The position numbers were made by a program, and so were the translations under genes. DNA of 64,000 nt from Volvox africanus (taxonomy: Eukaryota; Chlorophyta; Chlorophyceae; Chlamydomonadales; Volvocaceae). Positions 10,659 to 20,533 of the stretch are shown here, piece after piece. The DNA is taken from NCBI GenBank assembly GCA_030268105.1, contig BSDZ01000003.1, positions 5,379,001 through 5,443,000 of the forward strand, in the 5' to 3' direction. Each line of letters starts with the position of its first letter. The first letter of the stretch is position 1. The notes under the pieces were generated by a model, which saw only the letters and a program-made list of their open reading frames with translations, was not told where the DNA came from and searched no databases.

Positions 10659-11462
10659 TGTTGTACCTCTCCTGCTTTGCTAATATAATGTCTGCACATC
10701 TTAAGTGTTGGACGAAGTGCTCATGGACGGCAAAGCACTCCTTAGCAAGGATAAGACAGCGGAAGACTTGGAAGCAAGAAAGATATATCTTACAATAGTT
10801 GCAGAATGCGAAGGTATGAGCGGCCGTCAGACCCCGCGGGCAGCGATCATCATACGGCTGATGACAAAGCTCAGGCTTAGCTCGGGTCACAGCAATAGAG
10901 CAGTTAGCGATAGTTCGAGTGAACACAGGTGTGTTCCATTAGTGTACCAAGATATTTTGCTCTACCAGATCGTCCTCGCATCTATTATACTTGCGATGTC
11001 GGAATGCAGTACAACTCACACTAGGAGGCCGATCCTAAGTGTGGTAAACCCTAACGCGTACCTCCGGTATTCGTGTATTCCGACAAATACGTCTTCATGA
11101 CATTCGTATGTGCAAGGATCCGAATAGCGATATTCGGTTGATGATTAACTACTGCGACGTAGCTACAAACCTCACACTCGTAAGCATCACATGCCAGCGA
11201 TTGAGTAATAATATGACAAATATTATTACTTAACAGCTTCTGACATTATTACGCCACGTGCTTATGCTTCTCCGGTTAAGTCGAACGGCGCAATGGTTAC
11301 GCAGTTGGCAGTGCAATTGAAGAAGTCATAGTGCATGACATATCAAACCAGAGAAATATATGTAAAAATATTTATTACTGGTATGCACTTAGCACGTTCG
11401 TTTGTCGCCTTGTAAAGTCGCATCGACCCACGCATAGGCGATAATCGAACCGTGATACAACA
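10659..11462 (-). mobile_element. Diverged solo LTR related to the chromovirus LTR
   Basis: The 804 bp run from TGTTGTACCTCTC to ATACAACA and are flanked by a perfect 5-bp duplication TGAAG (10654-10658 and 11463-11467). Blocks align in order with the 822-bp LTR at 15591-16412: the ACAGCGGAAGACTT segment, CTCAGGCTTAGCTCGGG, TCCTCGCATCT, ACTAGGAGGCCGATCCTA, the AT-rich palindrome and the terminal ACAACA. It is clearly diverged, so this is a related but different subfamily or an older insertion. No internal element sequence remains, as expected after LTR-LTR recombination. Confidence 0.85.
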
Positions 11463-11653
11463 TGAAGCATCATGATTTCTGACAGCAGGCACTTATGGCA
11501 TTCTGTATCCGTCATCTTATGGTGAAACATGGCTACATTTTGGAGCCCTTCTTTGTTTTTAAATTCCATTCAGGATTGATTGATTGCCTCCGCCGCCTCA
11601 TCTATCGGCGATACGATCCCTGCTGTTGTGTATGGATCGACCAATGCATGCAG

Positions 11654-11917
11654 GACCGCCGCCACCAACTGTCTGCCCTCCAGCAACTGGATATGTTGTG
11701 TTCGTGGACACGATGATATTCGGAGACGATTTGGGTGACCCCTCTAATGCCTCGATAGCTGATTGCAATGCTGATTCGCAATGCAAGGCCTTTAGTTTGG
11801 TGACCCCCTACCTCGACAACTGGCTCCTCTTCACCTTCATCGGCTATGGATTCTTGAAGAACGGCACAACCTATAACGAGAGCACAACAGACATTTGTAT
11901 GTACGTCAAACAGCCAG
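11654..11917 (+). CDS. Exon: Cys-containing secreted module, copy B
   Basis: The exon is 264 bp (88 codons), with acceptor CATGCAG and donor CAG|gtattc, phase 1 on both sides like copy A at 5158-5418. It shares TVCPP-x-x-GY-x-V-x-VDT at the start, CNADSQCKAF in the middle, GYGFLK, and C-x-YVKQPG at the end. N-glycosylation sequons (NAS, NGT, NES) and paired Cys fit an extracellular protein. CNADSQCKAF resembles the core of PAN/apple-like modules of volvocine secreted proteins; this is inference from pattern only. It lies between the solo LTR and the Pro-rich rod exon of the same candidate gene. Confidence 0.6.
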
Positions 11918-12623
11918 GTATTCTTGATAATTGTTAAAAATTATGTCACGAATAAGAAATACAATACGTGTGCGTGCATGATCAATCAATTATGTACGTG
12001 CATGTTTGGGCGGGGAAGGGAGTCCGACGTATGGATGGGGATGATCCTCCTATTCAAGTATTTGGAAGGGTTAATGACACAAAACAAAAAAACGGCAAGG
12101 CTATTCACGACGGCAAGCAATCCCAATATTGTTATATATGGCACCCAAACATGTGTAAATACATCATAAGTGGCAGTACTGTTGTATCCCGCCTTGTGAT
12201 GCACATAAACGTGATAAAGAGTTTTAGCTAGTGCAGTGGAGAGCGAGCGTACCTAGCTTAGGTGCGCCGAATCGAGAACAGCGGAAGACTTGACAGCAAG
12301 AAGGTACCAGTCGTATGGCAGAATGAAGGGCGCAGGCTATCAGAGTTCAAGCTTCATCCTCTAACCCAGATGCTCGGGCTTAAGATATGAGATAATAGTC
12401 AGATGTCTGATAATGCTTCGGCCCTCTATGTTCATCAACTGATTTCTATCTCGGCCCTTCTTATTCTTGTTGTTTTTTGTCAGTTCTGAACCCTTGAACG
12501 CTTGCATGATTGCCCGTTGTTAGTCGCTTATTAGCTAATTTCTGTCGACTTTCCATGTAAAGTAAAATTAAAATTCCGGCTCTCTATGAGCGAGACAAAC
12601 CAATCCATGACCAAGAGCTAGTG
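11918..12623. other. Intron/intergenic stretch
   Basis: No supported exon. ACAGCGGAAGACTTGACAGC near 12280 recalls a block of the chromovirus LTR and may be a short remnant. Confidence 0.4.
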
Positions 12624-12966
12624 TTATGATGTAGACTACCAGACATTTGGAAGCCTGACGTTAAAACGAGAGATTAATCGTTACAGTATCTGATAGTTAA
12701 AAGAAGACTTTATAGTTCAGTCCGGAGTTGGCACAAGCACTCCCGCGTATAGCACTACAAATTGGACGAGCACGGGTCGATAGCGTACTGCTGGGTACAG
12801 CTTCAACAGCAGGATGGTTGCTAGAACAGATCGCTACATCCAACTGATACATCATTTAATAACACGCCCCCTCGAGACGTACCTGGCAACAAGTGACAGA
12901 AAAGAACACTAATCAGAAACTCTTCTGAAAACCCAAAAACTAAGCCAAACGAGCTCACCCCAAGCT
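12624..12966 (-). mobile_element. 3' fragment of a diverged copia element
   Basis: In reverse orientation it holds an about 241-bp LTR (12624-12864, starting TATGATGTAGACTACC and ending AATAACA), then the conserved polypurine tract (CGCCCCCTCGAG as read on plus), then about 100 bp matching the non-coding tail downstream of the pol stop in the other copies. Similarity stops near 12966. Many substitutions relative to 10174-10416 make it an older family member. Confidence 0.85.
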
Positions 12967-13692
12967 GGGCCATCATACGTAGGGAATGCCATTCCAGTGG
13001 GGGAGGCCTACTCCACAGTATGCTCTCCTGGGACAGGATGCATTAATGAAAGCACGATGCAGAGATCTCGGAAGATCTTTGTGTATGGTAACGCATACAT
13101 GCATGACACCTGCAAGCATTCCTTACTAGCTTCAAGCAAACAAGGGAGAAATGAGCAGATTACAAGGCGGTAAAACGATAGATGAGATGGGGATGGTCTG
13201 GTTGCATTTACCCATATGAATTGTATTGATTGATTGATTGGTTAGCAAATCAACATTTCTTGGGGCTGTTCAATGTACAAGCAATGTGTACTGTAGGTGT
13301 GTCTCCATAATATCTCCCTGTTGTATATGTAACCCAATGAAGGGTGGCATCGAAAGATACCGGTTGTTGTGCCAGAGCCCGATTATATAGCATCAAAGTA
13401 CATGGGATGCCATAGGGCCTAGAATTGGGCGTGACCTTCAGAGGTCACCACTACAACCGGAGGATCAGTGAACCAGGAACCAGGTGTTCCACCTTTTACC
13501 AATCAATTGTTAAAAGGCCCAGTCCATACAGGTTCAGTATTTCGGGAGGGTGGTTAGTATTGGCGGCTGGCGGCTGCCGCCAAATCCGTATTCCTGATTT
13601 ACGATGGGATTATGAAACGGTTAAAATTGTAGTTAGTTAAATTATGATTATTAACAATAAACAGATTAGTATTATCTCTTACTGATTTACAG
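12967..13692. other. Intron/intergenic stretch
   Basis: One 71-codon ORF (13425-13640, +) has no family resemblance. The phase of exon 11654-11917 (out 1) does not fit exon 13693 (in 0), so at least one exon in this stretch remains unfound. Confidence 0.4.
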
Positions 13693-13870
13693 AAATGCAT
13701 TAAGGATGCAACAGATACGTATGTGCCATCCATCTTCAAGATGGCAATAATTGTGCACATTGCCAATGAGGTAAGAATTCAATAAATAAAACTATGGCAT
13801 TTGAGTGTTTGACTTGAGATGGCATTCGAACAGGATATAGACTTGGGCCTCAATAGCAGTGGTGATGGAG
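13693..13870 (+). CDS. Two short exons upstream of the Pro-rich rod
   Basis: Exon 13693-13770 (78 bp; acceptor GATTTACAG, donor GAG|gtaaga) reads in one frame only and contains [12 protein letters not shown]. Exon 13834-13870 (37 bp; acceptor CGAACAG, donor GAG|gtatga) follows in phase 0 and ends in phase 1, exactly the phase needed by the rod exon at 14020 (split Ala codon G|CT). The phase continuity supports them as real exons of the ECM-type gene. No domain is recognised. Confidence 0.5.
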
Positions 13871-14019
13871 GTATGAAACCATCACCAGATGTGATCCTCT
13901 ATCTCAAACACCCCTGCCATGGTCACTTTCACTTCATTCCTTACCCGTCACTGATTATACTCGTAAACTAATCCGCTGCACGTCCCACCTCCGTATACCC
14001 CTGCCGGCCTCATTTACAG

Positions 14020-15020
14020 CTCCACCGATGCCTCCATCCCCCAAGCCTCCGTCCCCTCTGCCTCCATCCCCCAACCCTCCGTCCTCTCTGCCTCCATCCC
14101 CCAAGCCTCCGTCCCCTCTGCCTCCATCCCCTAACCCTCCGTCCCCTTTGCCTCCATCCCCCAACCCTCCGTCCTCTCTGCCTCCATCCCCCAAGCCTCC
14201 GTCCCCTCTGCCTCCATCCCCTAACCCTCCGTCCCCTTTGCCTCCATCCCCCAAGCCTCCGTCCCCTCTGCCTCCATCCCCCAACCCTCCGTCCCCTCTG
14301 CCTCCATCCCCCAACCCACCGTCCCCTCTGCCTCCATCCCCCAAGCCTCCGTCCCCTCTGCCTCCATCCCCCAACCCTCCGTCCCCTCTGCCTCCATCCC
14401 CCAACCCACCGTCCCCTCTGCCTCCATCCCCCAAGCCTCCGTCCCCTCTGCCTCCATCCCCCAAGCCTCCGTCCCCCCTGCCTCCATCGCCATTGCCACC
14501 CTCTCCACCGCCTCCCTCACCACTCCCACCACCACCACCTCCACCACCACCTAGGTCCATGGCACCCACCTCAGCTCCCCCCTCTCCATTGCCACCTCCA
14601 CCTTGGCTTCAATCATCACCGGCCCGTCCACCAACACCTCAACTTCCCCCAAGACCTCTCTCTCCATCACCACCCAGCAAACCAATTCCTCCTCCTCCAC
14701 CTCCTTCCTCTCCAGCTCCGAAGCCCCTTAGACCCAAGCCACCCCCCCCAAGCCCACTCCCACCTCCTCCAATCGGCCTATCTCCACCACCACCTGCAAG
14801 CTCACCTCCATCTCCCCCACTACCACCACCACCGGTCCTTCTCTCTCCACCACCACCTGCAAGCTCACCTCCATCTCCCCCACTACCACCACCACCCGTC
14901 CGTCTATCTCCACCAACCCCCAAGCGTCCCAAATCAGCATCAGCGCTGCCCCCCAGCCCTCAACCACCAACCACCCCACCTCCCCCGAGCCATCTATGGG
15001 CCACTGCTGCCACAAGTGAT
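14020..15020 (+). CDS. Exon: hydroxyproline-rich type rod of an ECM glycoprotein
   Basis: A single open exon of about 1 kb follows acceptor CTCATTTACAG. It encodes about 330 residues, almost all Pro and Ser with Lys, Asn and Leu: regular [10 protein letters not shown] and PPSPL units, then SPPPP-type and PPLPPPP blocks. Such SP- and SPPPP-rich rods are the arabinosylated shafts of volvocine cell-wall proteins (pherophorin and related HRGPs), where prolines are hydroxylated. The 3' limit is uncertain: possible donors lie at 15016, 15021 and 15025. The opposite strand reads as Gly/Asp repeats, a shadow. Globular pherophorin domains were not seen, so HRGP-rod protein is the safe call. Confidence 0.75.
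14028..14487 (+). repeat. 30-bp coding tandem repeat
   Basis: About 15 near-identical 30-bp units (CCTCCATCCCCCAAGCCTCC plus GTCCCCTCTG), each encoding 10 residues. Variation is mainly AAG/AAC (Lys/Asn) and a few silent changes. Confidence 0.95.
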
Positions 15021-15393
15021 GTGGGTACTTCATTTATTATGCACGCATGATAGCATAACATACATATACAGGCCTTCATGGTCTTAACATGCATGGTTCG
15101 GGTTCATACGCCATGCGATTCTGCAATAGAAGGCAATAAGTACATACAATATTTCTGCTAGCAAATCATCTTAACATGCACATGACCATCTGCAGGTATA
15201 CCATATGTACCTATTTATCAAAACAGTCAGGTGTCAATAACACCGAAGCAGCACTGCCGCAACTTCTGCCGCAAGCTGCACAACTATTTCCGGGAGCCCC
15301 GCAATGCCGTCCCGAAATAAAGCCGATCCTTTTCACACAGCTGATCACATGCATGTATACATATATGTGTATGTACACGCAATGCATGGACAG

Positions 15394-15504
15394 GTACCTG
15401 CTCAGGCGGCCAAGGTGGTAGGCGCCCCCTCGGGGACAGTCCTGGCGGTCAGCACCTGCGCTCGCCCAGCACCTCAGCTTGGCTGGGCGCCTTCAAGCCG
15501 GAGA
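15394..15504 (+). CDS. Exon upstream of the chromovirus insertion
   Basis: 111 bp, acceptor GGACAG, donor AGA|gtgagt (donor at 15505). It reads VPAQAAKVVGAPSG then a Cys/Pro-rich end in phase 0, matching the phase 0 start of exon 23090-23278. The complete chromovirus lies in the intervening intron. A short exon at about 15196-15234 (tail motif CTYLSKQSG) probably precedes it. Confidence 0.45.
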
Positions 15505-15590
15505 GTGAGTCCGCGTGTGTGTGTGTGTATGTGTATACATGTATGTATTGCGGGCCGCACCGTGTGCACAAATATATATATATATACTTT

Positions 15591-16412
15591 TGTTGTACCT
15601 CTCGTTCGCGTTTGCTCATAAGTATCTGCACGTCTGGAGACTATCGACACCGATGCGCGAGCACTTGCAAGTACAGCAAGGCAAGCGAGAGCAAACAGAG
15701 ACAGCGGAAGACTTCAAGACGAAGAGAGATATAACTTACAGTCTTACGGATCAGAACGATGCAATGGACGAAATCGCCGTCAGCGCCGGAAGCAAGCAAT
15801 CATCACGCGGCGGTGATTAGCGAAGTTCAGGCTTAGCTCGGGCTAAGTAGAATATCGTATAGCAATAGTAATGTAGAACACACAAGTGTTCTTCGGTATT
15901 GAATGTCTTGTCTAGCTTAGCCGTCCTCGCATCTGTTATACTCGCAGCATCGCAGTGCCGTACGATTCACATTAGGAGGCCGATCCTAGATGTGACAACC
16001 CTACTGCGCCTAGGCGATGTCTACGCATAACAACGTATAAGCCTTTCCGGCATTCGCATGATGCAAGGGTCCGGATAACGATACCCGGTTGCAGGGCATG
16101 CATCGCGACGAGTGCGGCGCTCTCAACGTGTGCTGTAATGAAGTAATATTATATCAGATAATATTACTTATTGTTTCGTAGCACGAGCATAATGCGCACT
16201 TCCATGCTTCGGGCTTTCATGCATGCTAGGCGGATTTGCCATGATGCGATGTCGCGATGGGTAATGACAACATGCCAAATGCATATATAAATGTACACGA
16301 ATACATTTATATCATGCAGATTCATTCATATGCAATGCGTTCATCACAAGCACTTCGCCTCATAGGATCGCGTCGACCTACGCGTCGACGGGAAATGAAC
16401 CGTAGCACAACA
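15591..16412 (-). repeat. 3' LTR of the chromovirus
   Basis: 822 bp. As read on plus it begins TGTTGTACCTCTCG and ends GTAGCACAACA. It contains the AT-rich hairpin 16141-16169 and, in element sense, TGTAA at 15736-15740. Confidence 0.95.
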
Positions 16413-16416
16413 ATTA

Positions 16417-16428
16417 TCCCCCCTCCCG
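16417..16428 (-). other. Polypurine tract of the chromovirus
   Basis: In element sense this reads GGGAGGGGGGAT, followed by AAT before the 3' LTR. Confidence 0.8.
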
Positions 16429-16471
16429 TATGCAGCGTCCTCGCTGCATCATACAGCATCGACTGCAGGGG

Positions 16472-19400
16472 TCATTGGGCTTGTGTGGCACGTTTGCGGG
16501 CTTCTTCGAGCAGGGGTTTCATGTCCTGTGAGAAGTTGCGTGCCGGTTCCCATGAGTTGTGCTCGTCGGTATACCCTGTCCACTTAACCAAGTACTCGTG
16601 TACTGTTCGCTTACGCCGGTGTCGGCCCACACGACGCGCACGATAATCTAACACCCGCTCCACATCGTAAAACTTCTGTTTACCAGCGATCCAGGTCTCG
16701 GGAACTGGTTCGATCGCTGCGGGGGCGTTAGCAGGCTCAGGGACGGGTTCCGTACTACGATACGGACGAACAAGCGATACGTGAAACGTGGGGTGAATGG
16801 TCATATCAGTGGGCAATGCAAGCTCCACAGCCACATTCCCAACCATGCGCACGACAGGATACGGGCCAATCCAGCGGGGTAAGAGTTTTCGGGATCCGTC
16901 GGCCAAGGAACGCAAGTTCTTGGTGCTTAGCAACACGAGTTGCCCCTCCGAAAACGTCACATCCTGCTTGGATTTGTTATAGTATTCCGTCGTTCGTTGC
17001 TGCGCCGCGTCCAAACACGACTTAGCGTCTGTGATCCGGGACATAAAAGACTTGGCAAAAAGTTTAGCAGCAGGCACGTTCACTTCCAACGCACGCCACA
17101 CGGGTAGCGCGGGATGAAACCCGTAGTTAAGAAAGAACGGACTTTTGCCTGTAGAGCGGTTAACAGCGTTGTTAAGCGCGAATTCTGCCGCAGTCAAATA
17201 TGTATCCCAAACAAGTGGTGTGCGACCAGCATAATTGCGCAACATATCACCCAACGTGCGGTTTGTGCGTTCGGTTTGACCATCAGTCTGCGGGTGATAC
17301 GCCGTGCTCAGGTTGACGCGCATGCCAACTAGTTTGCAGAGCGCTTCCCAAAACTTAGACGTGAACTGTCCACCGCGGTCCGAGATCACATTTTTGGGAA
17401 TCCCGTGTAACCGAACCACATTATCGAAAAACAAACGTGCGGTTTGCTCAGCCGTGCAGGATGATGTGCATGGTGCTAGGTGAACCATCTTAGTCAGACG
17501 ATCGACCATTACGAACACCGCATCGTATCCCCCCTCAGTTTTGGGCAGCGCGACTACGAAGTCCATGGAAACACTTTCCCAAGGCGCATCCGGGACAGGC
17601 AACGGTTGCAACAACCCATGGCCCTTACCGGACAAAGCCTTATTGCGCTGGCACAGACTGCATGTCTGGACGAAGTTCGCCGCATCCTTAGCCAAACGAG
17701 GCCACCAAAAGGAACGTTGCACCAAGTCGATCAATCGCTTGCTACCAGGGTGTCCTGCTAACGGGTCCTCGTGGAACCGCGCAAGGATGTCGTAGCGTAG
17801 CGCGTCGTCGTTCGGAACGACGATTTGCGTAGCTGCACCCTCCGTCCGTAGCCAAAGGCCATTCTGCTTGCGAAGGTTTTCTACATTAGCCGGGTCCGCG
17901 AACCAGGCATCTGCGTTGTAGGCAACCTTCAACCGCTCCGCGAGGTCCGTCGCGATCGGAACCTCCTCGCTACGCGGCCGCACGACGGGCGCTGCCAAAA
18001 TTGCAGCGTGTAGCGACGGATGTCGACTGAGAGCATCGGCAATATTCAATTTACCAGAAATATACTCCCAGGTGCAGTTGAACCTAGCTAGATATTCCAT
18101 CCACCTAGCTTGACGGCGGTTCAACGTCGGAACGCTTTGCAAAAACGTTAGGGGCTTGTGGTCAGTCTTTAAAGTAAACGGGCGTCCCTCGAGGTAACAG
18201 CGCCATTCCTTTAAAGCATGCAGCACGGCCAGAAGCTCCTGTTCCCCGGTGGTGTAGCGAATCTCCGCACCAGAAAACTTCTTACTCGTGAAGGCGATCG
18301 GTCGCCCTTCCTGTAACAATACAGCGCCGCTTCCAAATATTGAGGCATCAGACACTACCTCAACACGAAATGGCAACGAGTAATCAGGGAATGCAAGGGT
18401 GACATCTTCGGCAACGATTCGTTTGAGCTCTTCGAATGCCCGCTGGCATTGCGACGTCTACGACTCGAGCGAAACGAAAACGCCTTTGCGAGTTAAGTTA
18501 GTAAGCGGGGCCGCAATGATGGAATATTTTTCAATGAACTTCCGGAAATAATTGGTCAAGCCAAGGAACTTACGCAGCTCCGTGAGGTTCTGAGGCGCGG
18601 GCCAATCGCGAACCACGGCGACCTTCCGCGGGTCCATCTTCACACCGGTGGCCGACACAATGTGGCCCAAATATTCCACCTGAGGCTGCGCCCAAAAGCA
18701 TTTGGCGCGTTTAGCAAACAATTGCTCCCGCCTCATAACGTCGAGCACGAGCCGAAGATGCTCCAAGTGCTCCTCGCGCGTCTTAGAATATACCAAGATG
18801 TCATCCAGGTAGCAAACAACGAACCTGTCGATAAACGGCCTAAACATTCGGTCCATAACCGCCTGAAACGTCGCAGGGGCATTAGTCAAACCAAATGATA
18901 GGACCGTATACTCAAAGTGACCGAAGGGCGTCCGAAAAGCGGTTTTCGGGATATCAGAGGCAGCGATGCGTATCTGATTGTAGCCCTGTTGTAAGTCAAT
19001 TGAGGAAAAATAAGCCGAACCCTTCAGCTTATCCAACAGGTCGTCAACGCGTGGCAAAGGGTAGCGATTTTTCACCGTATTCGCATTCAACCCCCGGTAA
19101 TCGATGCACATGCGCAAGGTCCCATCCTTCTTACCGACAAATAAAATCGGTGCAGAATAAGGGGATGTGCTGGGGCGTATCATACCCTTCGCGAGCAAAT
19201 CCGTCACCTGGCGCTTCACCTCGTCCAGCTCCAATGGACTCAACCTGTACATTGGCCGGACCGTAGGCTGCGCTCCAGGCATGAGAGGGATTGTGTGATC
19301 AACAGGACGCATAGGTGGTAGGCCAGGGATATCTTTAAAGACGTCCTCATACTGCGACAGTAGGGCCTCAACCTCAGGATGCGCAGAAATCTGCGCGGTG

Positions 19401-20440
19401 GTGACACAAGAGCTCACCCGCGGCCTTAAAAGCAGTCCGTGGGCACCCTTCCGTAACAAACGGACGGCCTCCTTACGCCCGACTAGCTCTGGTTCGATTC
19501 GCGCGGCCATTGCGGTCACAGCGAAATTAACCATAGGCACCGCCTCAGTTTCGCCCTCCTTTGGTGTGACATGTTCGAACGACAGGAAAGGTACCTTAAT
19601 CGACAGAGTACCCTTGCACATATGCAGGGTTGCGGTCTCCATGTCGATGCGCGCGCGGTACTGTCGTAATGTCGACGACCCCATTATGTACGGTGCAGTC
19701 TCTGCTAAGCCCTGCAGCACGTACGGCCGGGTCACAACACGCAAAGGGCCTATCGATAGGCTAAGGGTAATCCTGCCCACGATGGGATGCTTACCCCCGT
19801 CAGCAAGGGTAACCTGTGAACAATCAGACGACTCTGGGGACAACCCCAGCGCATTCACCTCTGCGACAGAGATGAAGTCGTCACTGGCACCGGTGTCAAC
19901 AAGTGCCTTCAGAGTACGGCCATTCAAACCGATCTGAACCACAGGGACACGGTTATCTACGAGCGACTGCCCAGCAGACAACGTCAGTGCACTTAGGGCG
20001 GGTCCGTAACCAACGGCACCCCCGTCAGGAGCTTCGTACCAAACGTCAACCGAGTAGGATGTGCTTGGCCACGGAGCCAGCTTACCCTCCCGATCCACAC
20101 CATTAAACAAAACGGTGCCCGGTTCGAACCGGTGGACATGCCGCATACCCCTTAGCGATGCCTCTGCCTTGCGCCGACAGAAAGCAGGGAGTAATACACA
20201 TGCGGCAGTGCCTGGATATTGACGCCTACATCTCCTGTATATGGCCAACTGTTCCGACATCTCACGCAGAGACGAGGGGATGAACAAAACCACGTGGTTG
20301 GACAGATCGATAGACGACAGGGGACGGCGAGGTGTAAACAAATTACACAACGGATCGAAGCAGAGAAGTCCCGTGCGTCCGTCAAGCGTGATGCGTCGCG
20401 CAATGACTCGCTCGATGTGTCCAAGTACACAAGGCAACAA
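16472..20440 (-). CDS. Chromovirus pol polyprotein, one in-frame stop
   Basis: About 1320 codons in one frame, interrupted only by TAG at 18458-18460. In order: aspartic protease ([12 protein letters not shown]); RT with [13 protein letters not shown] and [11 protein letters not shown]; then the stop; RNase H ([13 protein letters not shown]); integrase zinc region (HPGSKRL, CSLCQ), catalytic region ([29 protein letters not shown]); and a C-terminal chromodomain ([27 protein letters not shown]). The stop falls just after RT where family members carry Trp (W-T-x-x-C-x-x-AF), so TGG to TAG is the likely change. The ATG at 20440 is only the first Met: the open frame extends upstream to the gag stop codon. 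Confidence 0.93.
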
Positions 20441-20533
20441 TGCCTTAACGGCTGGCCGTAAGGATGACCACCGACCACACGTTAGTTCAGAAAACCCAGG
20501 TAGAGCCCCCTCCGCAGGAACCCGGGCAAGCCC

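Noticed and set aside
13955..14569. Gly/Asp-rich ORFs ([14 protein letters not shown] pattern) on the minus strand
   Set aside because: They are the antisense reading of the 30-bp Pro-rich coding repeat and have no splice or start context of their own.
20100..20140. GGTTCGAACC as a tRNA B-box
   Set aside because: It lies inside chromovirus pol and no cloverleaf can be built around it.
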